Shown piece after piece: positions 11,601-22,209 of a stretch of DNA of 64,000 nucleotides. Made by a program: the position numbers and the translations under genes. The stretch's first letter is position 1. Every line of letters begins with the position of its first letter. The stretch covers positions 286,462 to 350,461 of the forward strand of contig NW_025899959.1 of the NCBI RefSeq assembly GCF_022539505.1. The letters are read 5' to 3'. The stretch is from Lolium rigidum (taxonomy: Eukaryota; Streptophyta; Magnoliopsida; Poales; Poaceae). The notes under the pieces are model-generated. The model searched no databases, had not been told where the DNA came from, and was given only the letters and a program-made list of their open reading frames with translations.

Positions 11601-12101
11601 CAATTGGTTCAAAGCAAGACCCATAATCTCAAGCCTCGTGAGGTTCCCTAGGGCGGCAGGTATGCCATTGGATAGGCTGTTCCCTTGAAGACCGAGATAT
11701 CTAAGACGGTGTAGCCTACCCAGTTGAACTGGGATGGAGCCAGTGAGATTGGTGTAGGTGAGGTTGAGACTGGAGAGGAAAGAGAGGTTACCGACGTGAG
11801 GTGCGATAGATCCAACAAGAGGTACATGCGGCAACGACAGAGCGGTGACGCGTTGTCTGCGCCGGCTGCATGAGACACCGACCCAATGGCAGAAGGAGGT
11901 GCCGGGGGTCCAGTTGGTGGCCAGGATGCGGAGAGGGTCGGCGAGCTGGGCTTTGAAAGCCAGCAGGGCGGCGAGGTCGGTGTCGCTGCCGTTGGTCGGA
12001 CTGGGAGAAGAATACGAGACGGATGAGAGTAGGATTAGTAGGAAGATGACGGGAATGCGGGGAGACATTGTGTTGGTGGTGGTGGTGGTGGGTGAGGCCA
12101 T
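8672..12101 (-). CDS. LRR receptor-like serine/threonine kinase, subfamily XII, non-RD
   Basis: Two exons, 12101-9167 and 9057-8672, separated by a 109-bp GT-AG intron, give about 1106 residues. A hydrophobic signal peptide (about residues 14-32) precedes an N-terminal LRR cap with HWVGVSC and then some two dozen LRRs with many N-glycosylation sites. A transmembrane segment ([20 protein letters not shown]) and basic stop-transfer residues precede the kinase. The glycine loop [10 protein letters not shown] starts near 813, the ATP lysine is near 835, the catalytic loop is HCDLKPSN (931 on) and DFG begins near 951. The activation segment [11 protein letters not shown] spans the splice junction. 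Cys replaces Arg before the catalytic Asp, the non-RD class of pattern-recognition receptors (FLS2, EFR, Xa21). The architecture predicts a plasma-membrane immune receptor; the ligand is unknown. No frameshift or lost catalytic residue was seen. Confidence 0.93.
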
Positions 12102-12151
12102 TGAGCTGTTTACCAGCCTTGTGTGGGTGCACAGCTAGCAGCGGTAGTGGT

Positions 12152-12161
12152 GAATTTATAT
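12152..12161 (-). promoter_or_regulatory. candidate TATA box of the LRR receptor kinase
   Basis: The minus strand reads ATATAAATTC about 50 bp upstream of the start codon at 12101, implying a 5' UTR of roughly 20-30 nt. Position and sequence fit a plant TATA box. A 19-base segment TCTCTAAGCCACAAGTGCA occurs in this upstream region at about 12186 and again at about 12421. Confidence 0.5.
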
Positions 12162-13058
12162 GGTTGCTCGGAAAAATATCACGCTTCTCTAAGCCACAAG
12201 TGCACCGATCACCTTGCCAGGTGCCAGCATTGCTAAGTCCTTGCCCGAGCGACACGGAAGCCAGCAGTCCAGGAAATGCCGAAAGATCAAGAGGACAAAA
12301 ACCACTACTAATTATACTAGCTAGTCAAAGGATGGCCGATAACAATCTTCGGCAGCTGTGAATTTAGTTACATCGAGAGTATAGCTAATAGCGGCATGGG
12401 TTTTCTGCAGAATCCGCCCTTCTCTAAGCCACAAGTGCATCCGTCATTCCATGGGATCCATCACATTGCCAGTGGCCGCACGGCAAGGCAAGCATGGCAA
12501 CAATGTATGGAGCTCTAGAGGCCAGTCTGGCCACAGCTTTACATCGTACTAGACTAGTAGACTGGCCTCATTTCAGCAAATACAGAAAATATGCTGCGTG
12601 CGTACTTAGTAGTCAAATGCTGATCAATCAATATACTGGGATTTTCAAGGAACTCTCGTTTTGAGGACTTTTACGGAGGCCACTGCGCTCAAATCTGAAG
12701 TTTGTTCAGCTCTTCCGAAGAGATACTAAGCTTGTTTCTGAAGTGGAATACTATCTCACAAACCTCATTTCAGCAAAGATGTTTACGGTTAATGTTGATG
12801 GCCCTCGCTATCCATGAAGAAAATGAGTTTCAGATGCATATGAAAAATGCAAAACTAGAGTACTCAAATATGTTTTGCTAGCCATAGTAGTCCGCAAGGG
12901 TTGGCTACATCTACGAGGGGACAACAAAAGCAAACTGACACAGAAGGTCTGTTGTTAACACTTTCTGCTGATATGAAAACTGTTTGGTTTAGTGTAAGTT
13001 TTTATTCAGGCATATAAGCTTTCCCTTTACATAATATCTGTACTTCTGTTCTTATGTA

Positions 13059-13301
13059 CACTGCCTCTGTCCCCAAATAGGTGGTATATACATTTGGTCA
13101 AAAAGTCAATACTTGCTAAGTTTAACCAAATATACAAGGGAATATCAACAATCACAATATTGAATAAATATACTACAAAATATATCTTATGGTGGATCTA
13201 TTGATATTGATTTAGTATTGAATATTTTCATTATTTAGTATATATAACTGGTCAAACTTAAAAGGTGTAGACTTTTTGACTCAATTTGGGGACGTAGGAA
13301 G
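13059..13301. mobile_element. Stowaway MITE in the VPS9 duplicate (fuller copy)
   Basis: Between TA dinucleotides at 13057-13058 and 13302-13303. It carries the left-side segment with TTTGGTCAAAAAGTCAA that the copy in the parent gene (6623-6788) has lost. The right end contains the matching inverted AAAGTGTAGAC-like and TTTTTGACTC sequences. Confidence 0.85.
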
Positions 13302-13390
13302 TAAGAATTAATGTACCTAGCATATACTCAACTCAGTGGCTGTAAATGACTTTTTTTTTCTGAAACTATAGATTATATATCTCTAGATTT

Positions 13391-14079
13391 CTTCTTAGTG
13401 GTTGTGATGCTCTTCATCAGCTTGAAAATTTAGGTTTGGTTTTGCTTGCTTTGGCTGCATAATACAAATCTTTCAGTTTAGCAGGTTCTAGATTCCCTTT
13501 CATGGACTCTGAAACTGAAAGTTCGACTGCAGCAGAACTCAAACAGTTCCATGGGCTCTACAGGCAAGTAGTCACCAGATACAGGTCAATGTCTAAAGCT
13601 TAAAGGAAGTTATCCATAGACGAGGATCAACTCCTTGCATCAATAGATGATGATTCCTGAACTGATGTAAAGATGCTCGCCAGAGACGCTATCGGTTAAT
13701 TTACAAAACTGCCTCCATATCCACGCCAGTCCCTAGTAAATCTTCTTAGTGGTTGTGATGCTCTTCATCAGCTTGAAAATTTAGGTTTGGTTTTGCTTGC
13801 TTTGGCTGCATAATACAAATCTTTCAGTTTAGCAGGTTCTAGATTCCCTTTCATGGACTCTGAAACTGAAAGTTCGACTGCAGCAGAACTCAAACAGTTC
13901 CATGGGCTCTACAGGCAAGTAGTCACCAGATACAGGTCAATGTCTAAAGCTTAAAGGAAGTTATCCATAGACGAGGATCAACTCCTTGCATCAATAGATG
14001 ATGATTCCTGAACTGATGTAAAGATGCTCGCCAGAGACGCTATCGGTTAATTTACAAAACTGCCTCCATATCCACGCCA
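13391..14079 (+). repeat. 338-bp direct repeat, apparently identical, with 13-bp filler
   Basis: 13391-13728 recurs at 13742-14079 with no difference found on reading. The units hold the intron end and all of exon 6 of the VPS9 duplicate. The filler is GTCCCTAGTAAAT. Perfect identity points to a very recent event or to an assembly error. Confidence 0.9.
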
Positions 14080-14476
14080 TCGGTTAGTTTTCCATCAGCC
14101 GGAAGAATACATGGGAGGTTTGATGCCATGCTTGCTCGTGCTACTGCAATCAATAATGCACCAGTACAAGTAACATGTTCATATCTCGGTGTTAATATGA
14201 TAGCTATCATGTAGCTCTTCTGAAATCTTCATCTCTGCACGGATCTAACTTTTGAATTTTGTAGTGTATAAACTAAAATCCATTGTTATTTGGCACACAA
14301 TCTTGTACAGAGTGATAGAAAGAACAACAACCCTGTGTCCTGAATCAAATTTAGGCAGGGACTTCCCCTCCCGATCTTCCTAAAAAAATGTAAATCCAGA
14401 TTAAAATGGCTTGCTGAACTTTGTTATATATGATGTTTCTATTCTTCTGTAATATGAATACAAGGCATACAAATTG

Positions 14477-15663
14477 TTTTTTCGCGAAAACGCAAAAGAC
14501 TTGCGTTTCTATGCATTGATAGATAGAAAGAAGGTCATATGTACATGTCCACAAAAGGACGAACACCCCGCACTACAACTCGACCCAAGAAAGGAGACCT
14601 AGTCTAGGGGAAGATCTGGCGGACACCCCGGGCTCTCGCGTTTGCCCACTGTTGCGCTTCGGTCTTGATGTCGCTGAGCAGGGAAGGCACCGAAGGCTGT
14701 GCGTTGTCAAAAATCGCAGAATTCCGGTGCTTCCATATCCACCACGCCGTGAGCATGATTATCGACGATGTACCTTTACGCAACTGCCAAGGAGCGGTCC
14801 GCACCACCTGCGACCACCACTCCGCGAAGTCCCCCTCCGAAGAAGGAGGCCCAGAGGTGGATCGGATCAACGAGAGGACCTCGAACCAGACTGTCCTTGA
14901 GAATGAGCATCCAGTGAGTAGGTGCGTCATAGTCTCCTCGGATTGGTCACACAGCGGGCATTTGGGCGCATGTGGCAGGCCACGACGCGCCAGCCTCTCA
15001 CCCATCCAACACCTGTCGAGGCAGGCCAGCCAGATAAAGAATTTCACCCTAGGGGGCGCCCAAGATCTCCAGTTCAGCTCCCATGATGGTGAGGTGATCC
15101 CCCCTAAAAGAGGGCCTCATAGCAAGAATGGGAGGTGCACTGGCCATCCGTCGTCCAAACCCAGACCATCGTGTCATGTTCCTCCGAAAGCTGGACCTCC
15201 CTAAGCCTGCTCCATAGTTGCACATATTGCCATAGTGCAAGGGCGCTAGGTGCTCCAGCTATGTCGGGGATCCAAGTGCGGTCTACCAGTGCCTGACGCA
15301 CCGTACGCATCTTCATGCGCCGTTTAGGAACCAATGCGAACACCTCCGGCGCCATCTCCTTGATGGATCTGCCGTCCAGCCATCGGTCCTCCTAGAAGAG
15401 AGCGGACTCTCCGTTACCAACCGTCATCGAGGTGGAGGCCGCAAAGATGTCCAGCTCCGCCTTCGAGAACTGCATGTCCAGCCCGCGCCACGGACGTAGG
15501 GGGTCAGTGCGCATCCTCCACAGCCAACGCACCCTAAGGCTTATGGCCATACGTGCCAGGTCGGGGATCCCCAGCCCGCCTAAATACAGCGGCCGGCACA
15601 CCCTTGCCTAGTTCACGTGGCAGTGACCTCCATTGGCCTCTGCCCGGCCCACCCAGAGGAACC
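14477..15663 (-). mobile_element. 3' part of a LINE (non-LTR retrotransposon), broken ORF2
   Basis: A T run at 14477-14482 marks the poly(A) end on the minus strand. Upstream (15601 to 14604) the minus strand encodes the C-terminal part of a plant LINE ORF2. It contains GLGIPDLARM...RVRWLW and the zinc-binding region seen at RVT ends (FFIWLACLDRCWMGERLARR, then HAPKCPLC and HLLTGCSFSRTVW). In-frame stops occur where Trp is expected (15392) and near 15104, and a frameshift follows, so it is dead. The 5' part is missing because element 1 abuts it at 15664. Confidence 0.85.
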
Positions 15664-17262
15664 CTATACGTCTCCGACGTATCGATAATTTCTTATGTTC
15701 TATGCCATATTATTGATGATACCTACATGTTTTATGCACACTTTATGTCATATTCGTGCATTTTCTCGGAACTAACCTATTAACAAGATGCCGAAGTGCC
15801 GTTCTCGTTTTCTGCTGTTTTTGGTTTCGTAAATCCTAGTAACAAAATATTCTCGGAATTGGACGAAACGAAGACCCGGGGTCCTATTTTGCCACGAACC
15901 TTCCGGAAGACCGAAGAGCATACGAAGTGGGGCCACGAGGTGGCCGGACCATAGGGCGGCGCGGCCAAGGAGGGCCCGCGCCGCCCTATGGTGTGGGCCC
16001 CTCGTCGGCCCCCCGACTCGCCCTTCCGCCTACTTAAAGCCTCCGTCGCGAAACCCCCGATGCGAAAAACCACGATACGGAAAACCTTACCGAGACGCCG
16101 CCGCCGCCGATCCCATCTCGGGGGATTCTGGAGATCTCCTCCGGCACCCTGCCGGAGAGGGGATTCATCTCCCGGAGGACTCTACACCGCCATGGTCGCC
16201 TCCGGAGTGATGAGTGAGTAGTTCACCCCTGGACTATGGGTCCATAGCAGTAGCTAGATGGTTGTCTTCTCCTCATTGTGCTTCATTGTTGGATCTTGTG
16301 AGCTGCCTAACATGATCAAGATCATCTATCCGTAATACTCTATGTTGTGTTTGTCGGGATCCGATGGATAGAGAATACCATGTTATGTTAATTATCAAGT
16401 TATTACATATGTGTTGTTTATGATCTTGCATGCTCTCCGTTACTAGTAGAGGCTCGGCCAAGTTTTTGCTTTTAACTCCACGAGGGAGTATTTATGCTCG
16501 ATAGTGGGTTCATGCCCGCATTGACACCTGGGACGAGTGACGTGAAAGTTCTAAGGTTGTGTTGTGCTGTTGCCACTAGGGATAAAACATTGGCGCTATG
16601 TCCGAGGATGTAGTTGTTGATTACATTACGCACCATACTTAATGCAATTGTCTCGTTGCTTTGCAACTTAATACCGGAAGGGGTTCGGACGATAACCTGA
16701 AGGTGGACTTTTTAGGCATAGATGCAGTTGGATGGCGGTCTATGTACTTTGTCGTAATGCCCAATTAAATCTCACTATACTTATCATGCCATGTATGTGC
16801 ATTGTTATGCCCTCTCTATTTGTCAATTGCCCGACCGTAATTTGTTCACCCAACATGCTTTTATCTTATGGGAGAGACACCTCTAGTGAACTCGTGGACC
16901 CCGGTCCATTCTTTTAATACTGAAATACAAATCTGCTGCAATACTTGTTTTTACTGTTTTCTCCGCAAACAATCATCTTCCACACAATACGGTTAACCCT
17001 TTGTTACAGCAAGCCGGTGAGATTGACAACCTCACTCGTTTCGTTGGGGCAAAGTACTTTGGTTGTGTTGTGCAGGTTCCACGTTGGCGCCGGAATCTCC
17101 GGTGTTGCGCCGCACTACATCCCGCCGCCATCAACCTTCAACGTGCTTCATGACTCCTACTGGTTCGATTAATCCTTGGTTTCTTACTGAGGGAAACTTG
17201 CCGCTGTGCGCATCACACCTTCCTCTTGGGGTTCCCAACGGACGTGTCAACTACACGCATCA
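15664..17262 (+). repeat. 5' LTR of element 1
   Basis: Begins with ATACGTCTCCGACGTATCGA after a damaged first dinucleotide and ends CTACACGCATCA. It pairs with 22210-23806. It includes a TACTTAAAG TATA-like sequence near 16029. Confidence 0.88.
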
Positions 17263-17271
17263 AGCAAATTT

Positions 17272-17290
17272 TCGGCGCCGTTGCCGGGGA
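17272..17290 (+). promoter_or_regulatory. primer-binding site of element 1 (tRNA-Asp type, one change)
   Basis: TCGGCGCCGTTGCCGGGGA lies ten bases after the LTR. In element 4 the same site reads TGGCGCCGTTGCCGGGGA, complementary to the 3' end of plant tRNA-Asp. The single difference falls at a CTGG site. Confidence 0.75.
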
Positions 17291-17516
17291 GATCAAGACA
17301 CGCTGCAAGGGGAGTCTCCACTTCCCAATCTCTTTACTTTGTTTTTGTCTTGCTTTATTTTATTTATTACTTTGTTTGCTGCACTTATATCAAAACACAA
17401 AAAAATTAGTTGCTAGCTTTACTTTATTTACTATCTTGTTTGCTATATCAAAAATACAAAAAAATTAGTTTACTTGCATTTACTTTATCTAGTTTGTTTT
17501 ATTTACTACTGCTAAA

Positions 17517-19623
17517 ATGGCCAACCCTGAAAATACTAAGTTGTGTGACTTCACTAGCACAAATAATAATGATTTCTTATGCACACCTATTGCTCCACCT
17601 GCTACTACATCAGAATTCTTTGAAATTAAACCTGCTTTACTTAATCTTGTCATGAGAGAGCAATTTTCTGGTGTTAGTTCTGATGATGCTGCTGCCCATC
17701 TCAATAATTTTGTTGAACTATGTGAAATGCAAAAATATAAAGATGTAGATGGTGACATTATAAAATTAAAATTGTTTCCTTTCTCATTAAGAGGAAGAGC
17801 TAAAGATTGGTTGCTATCTCTCGCCTAAGAATAGTATTGATTCATGGACTAAATGCAAGGATGCTTTTATTGGTAGATATTATCCCCCTGCTAAAATTAT
17901 ATCTTTGAGGAGTAGCATAATGAATTTTAAACAATTAGATAATGAACATGTTGCTCAAGCTTGGGAAAGAATGAAATCTCTCGGTTAAAAATTGCCCAAC
18001 CCATGGATCGACTACTTGGATGATCATCCAAACCTTCTATGCAGGACTAAATTTTTCTTCGCGGAATTTATTGGATTCAGCTGCTGGAGGTACCTTTATG
18101 TCCATCACTCTTGGTGAAGCAACAAAGCTTCTTGATAATATGATGATTAATTACTCTGAATGGCACACGGAAAGAGCTCCACAAGGTAAGAAGGTAAATT
18201 CTGTTGAAGAATCCTCTTCCTTGAATGATAAGATTGATGCTATTATGTCTATGCTTGTTAATGGTAGGACTAATGCTGATCCTAATAATGTTCCGTTAGC
18301 TTCATTGGTTGCTCAAAATTCTAGACCACATCCTCGCTAATGGTAATTCTTATGGTAGATATGTTTCACCTAATGAGGAAAAGATGTTAGAAATTGAAAG
18401 GTCCACCAAGAGCTTTATGCAATCACAAGTATGAGCAAAATAAATTGTTTACTAAAACTATGAATGAGCAATCTACCTTGTTGAAGAAAATAGGAAATCA
18501 ACTTGAAAATTTGAATATGGAGATTTCCGGGTTGCAAACTAAACTTGCAAATGTCGAAGACCGAATCTCATACATGTCCGCGTCACAATCTTCTTTAATT
18601 AATAAAATGGCTGCTAAACCTGATGATATTGAAAATAAAATTGTTACTACAGCAAATGCCATCCAAGTTAGAATTAATGAGAATATAAGATTAATGGCTG
18701 AACTGCGTGCTAGGTGGGATAGAGAAGAAAATGAAAAACTAGCTAAAAAGGAAAATGTAGCTAAAGTTTGGACTATTACCACCACTAGCAATGCTAATAA
18801 TTCACATGTTGCTGCACCTCCTACTATCAATGGTAAAATAATTGGTGTTGGCAATGCTTCTACTCCTAGAGCAAAGCGCGCAAAATTACCTGAAACTGCT
18901 AAAACTCGTCGAAACTGCTTGTGATAAAACTGCTGAAATTTTTTCCAACATTGGGGATGATAATCCCATTGCTTTAGATTGTAATGATTTAGATTTTGAT
19001 GATTGCCACATCTCTGAAGTTATAAAGTTCTTGCAAAAACTTGCTAAGAGTCCCAATGCTAGCGCTATAAACTTGGCTTTCACAAAACATATTACAAATG
19101 CTCTCATAAAAGCTAGAGAAGAGAAACTAAAACTTGAAACTTCTATTCCAAGAAAGCTAGAGGATGGTTGGGAGCCCATCATTAAAATGAGAGTCAAAGA
19201 TTTTGATTGTAATGCTTTATGTGATCTTGGTGCAAGTATTTCGTTATGCCTAAAAAAGTCTATGATATGCTTGACTTGCCACCATTGAAAAACTGTTATC
19301 CGGATGTTAATCTCACCGATAATGCTAAAAAGAAACCTTTGGGGAGAGTTGATAATGTTCATATTATGGTTAACAATAACCTTGTCCCCGTTGATTTTGT
19401 TGTCTTGGATATTGAATGCAATGCATCTTGCCCCATTATATTGGGAAGACCTTTTCTTCGAACCGTTGGTGCTACTATTGATATGAAGGAAGGTAATATT
19501 AAATATCAATTTCCTCTCAAGAAAGGTATGGAACACTTCCCTAGAAAGAGAATGAAGGTACCTTATGATTCTATTATTAGAACAAATTATGATGTTGATG
19601 CTTCATCTCTCGATGTTACTTGA
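17517..19623 (+). pseudogene. gag-protease of element 1, several frameshifts
   Basis: ATG at 17517 opens a retrotransposon gag. MREQFSGVSSDDAAAHL and FPFSLRGRAKDWL are typical of the gag domain that builds the particle. Frame breaks occur near 17821, 17981, 18310-18394, 18905 and 19245, most of them at CTG in the sister copies. The middle (18394-18620) is a heptad-type coiled coil (LLKKIGNQLENLNMEISGL). The end holds a retropepsin-like domain with DLGASIS, VPVDFVVLDIE and PIILGRPFLRT, the usual gypsy protease landmarks. Translation ends with SSLDVT. No zinc knuckle was seen. Confidence 0.85.
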
Positions 19624-20256
19624 GTTACACTTTCTGCGCCTAGCTGAAAGGTGTTAAAGAAAAGCGCTTATGGGAGACAACCCATGTTTTTACTCCAGTA
19701 TTTTTGTTTTATATTTGTGTCTTGGAAGTTGTTTACTACTGTAGCAACCTCTTCTTATCTTAGTTTTATGTTTTGTTGTGCCAAGTAAAGTCTTTGATAG
19801 TAAAGTAAGTACTAGATTTGGATTACTGCGCAGTTACAGATTTCTTTGCTGTCACGAATCTGGGTCAAGCTCCCTGTAGGTAGCTCAGAAAATTAAGCCA
19901 ATTTACGAGCATGATCCTCAGATATGTATGCAACTTTCATTCAATTTGAGCATTTTCGTTTGAGCAAGTCTGGTGGCCTAATAAAATCCATCTTTACGGA
20001 CTGTTCTGTTTTGACAGATTCTGCCTTTTATTTTGCATTGCCTCTTTTGCTATGTTGGATGAATTTCTTTGATCCATTAATATCCAGTAGCTTTATGCAA
20101 TGTCCAGAAGTGTTAAGAATGATTGTGTCACCTCTGAACATGTGAATTTTGATTATGCACTAACCCTCTAATGAGTTGTTTCGAGTTTGGTGTGGAGGAA
20201 GTTTTCAAGGATCAAGAGAGGAGTATGATGCAATATGATCAAGGAGAGTGAAAGCT

Positions 20257-20343
20257 CTAAGCTTGGGGATGCCCCGGTGGTTCACCCCTGCATATTTTAA
20301 GAAGACTCAAGTGTCTAAGCTTGGGGATGCCCAAGGCATCCCC
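20257..20343 (+). repeat. internal copies of the polypurine-tract sequence, one forming a hairpin
   Basis: CTAAGCTTGGGGATGC at 20257-20272 and 20315-20330 repeats the 16 bases directly before the 3' LTR (22193-22208). The second copy is followed by its complement, giving GGGGATGCC-CAA-GGCATCCCC (20323-20343), a 9-bp stem. Element 4 has the same arrangement at 55489-55562. Confidence 0.85.
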
Positions 20344-22192
20344 TTCTTCATCGACAACATTATCGGGTTCCTCCCCGAAACTATATTTTTATTCCGTCAC
20401 ATCTTATGTACTTTGCTTGGAGCGTCGGTTTGTTTTTGTTTTTTGTTTTGTTTGAATAAAATGGATCCTAGCATTCACTTTGTGGGAGAGAGACACGCTC
20501 CGCTGTAGCATATGGACAAATATGTCCTTAGGCTCTACTCATAGTATTCATGGCGAAGTTTCTTCTTCGTTAAATTGTTATATGGTTGGAATTGGAAAAT
20601 GATACATGTAGTAACTCTAAAATGTCTTGGATAATTTGATACTTGGCAATTGTTGTGCTCATGTTTAAGCTCTTGCATCATATACTTTGCACCCATTAAT
20701 GAAGAAATACTTAGAGCTTGCTAATTTGGTTTGCATATTTGGTTTCTCTAGAGTCTAGATAACATCTAGTATTGAGTTTTGAACAACAAGGAAGACGGTA
20801 TGGAGTCTTATAATGTTTACAATATGTCTTTTATGTGAGTTTTGCTGTACCGTTCATCCTTGTGTTTGTTTCAAATAACCTTGCTAGCCTAAACCTTGTA
20901 TCGAGAGGGAATACTTCTCATGCATCCAAAATACTTGAGCCAACCACTATGCCATTTGTGTCCACCATACCTACCTACTACATGGTATTTATCCGCCATT
21001 CCAAAGTAAATTGCTTGAGTGCTACCTTTAAAATTCCATCATTCACCTTTGCAATATATAGCTCATGGGACAAATAGCTTAAAAACTATTGTGGTATTGA
21101 ATATGTACTTATGCACTTTATCTCTTATTAAGTTGCTTGTTGTGCGATAACCATGTTTCGGGGACGCCATCAACTATTCTTTGTTGAATATCATGTGAGT
21201 TGCTATGCATGTCCGTCTTGTCCGAAGTAAGAGAGATCTACCACCTTAATGGTTGGAGCATGCATATTGTTAGAGAAGAACATTGGGCCGCTAACTAAAG
21301 CCATGAATCATGGTGGAAGTTTCAGTTTTGGACATACATCCTCAATCTCATATGAGAATAATAATTGTTGCCACATGCATATGCATTAAAGAGGAGTCCA
21401 TTATCTGTTGTCCATGTTGTCCCGGTATGGATGTCTAAGTTGAGAATAATCAAAAGCGAGAAATCCAAAATGCGAGCTTTCTCCTTAGACCTTTGTACAG
21501 GCGACATGGAGGTACCCCATTGTGACACTTGGTTAAAACATGTGCATTGCAAAGATCCGGTAGTCCAAGCTAATTAGGACAAGGTGCGGGCACTATTAGT
21601 ATACTATGCATGAGGCTTGCAACTTGTAAGATATAATTTACATAACTCATATGCTTTATTACTACCGTTGACAAAATTGTTTCATGTTTTCAAAATAAAA
21701 GCTCTAGCACAAATATAGCAATCGATGCTTTCCTCTTTGAAGGACCATTCTTTTTATTTTTATGTTGAGTCAGTTCACCTATCTCTCTCCACCTCAAGAA
21801 GCAAACACTTGTGTGAACTGTGCATTGATTCCTACATATTTGCATATTGTACTTGTTATATTACTCTATGTTGACAATTATCCATGAGATATACATGTTA
21901 CAAGTTGAAAGCAACCGCTGAAACTTAATCTTCCTTTGTGTTGTTTCAATGCCTTTACTTTGATTTATTGCTTTATGAGTTAACTCTTATGCAAGACTTA
22001 TTAATACTTGTCTTGAAGTACTATTCATGAAAAGTCTTTGCTTTATGATTCACTTGTTTACTCATGTCATTACCATTGTTTTGATCGCTGCATTCACTAC
22101 ATATGTTTACAAATAGTATGATCAAGGTTATGATGGCATATCACTTCAGAAATTATCTTTGTTATCGTTTTACCTGCTCGGGACGAGCAGAA

Positions 22193-22209
22193 CTAAGCTT
22201 GGGGATGCT
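22193..22209 (+). promoter_or_regulatory. polypurine tract of element 1
   Basis: CTAAGCTTGGGGATGCT lies directly before the 3' LTR and would prime plus-strand synthesis. Element 4 lacks the final T, so its LTR follows GATGC directly. Confidence 0.6.

Larger units (their letters stand above)
12684..14476 (+). pseudogene. partial duplicate of the VPS9 gene (exons 5-6, intron, 3' flank)
   Basis: The segment aligns by eye with 6245-8420 of the VPS9 gene: exon 5 (12684 to about 12990), intron 5 with its MITE (13059-13301), exon 6 twice (13485-13660 and 13836-14011) and parts of the 3' flank. Exons 1-4 are absent. Exon 5 has lost one base in the sequence after GATGGCC, and exon 6 has lost a T in AAGCTTTAAGG, which creates an immediate stop. 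It cannot encode a VPS9 domain. Because intron and flank are included, the copy arose at DNA level rather than by retroposition. It is bounded on the right by the LINE at 14477. Confidence 0.9.
19624..22209 (+). other. 2.6-kb non-coding 3' interior of element 1
   Basis: No frame encodes reverse transcriptase, RNase H or integrase. The region keeps detailed similarity to the matching interior of element 4 (53610-56195, minus), so it is conserved within the family without coding. It holds two copies of CTAAGCTTGGGGATGC (20257 and 20315) in addition to the copy at the LTR. Confidence 0.8.

Noticed and set aside
9487..11878. Small opposite-strand frames inside the receptor kinase
   Set aside because: Antisense shadows of LRR-coding sequence without start context or domains.
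12400..12420. CTGCAGAATCCGCCCTT resembles a common PCR-cloning vector junction
   Set aside because: One mismatch, native plant sequence on both sides, and the following bases belong to a local repeat (also at 12186), so chance is more likely than contamination.
16273..16666. Short minus-strand frames repeated in every LTR copy
   Set aside because: They are carried by the LTRs, vary by frameshift between copies and show no coding signature.
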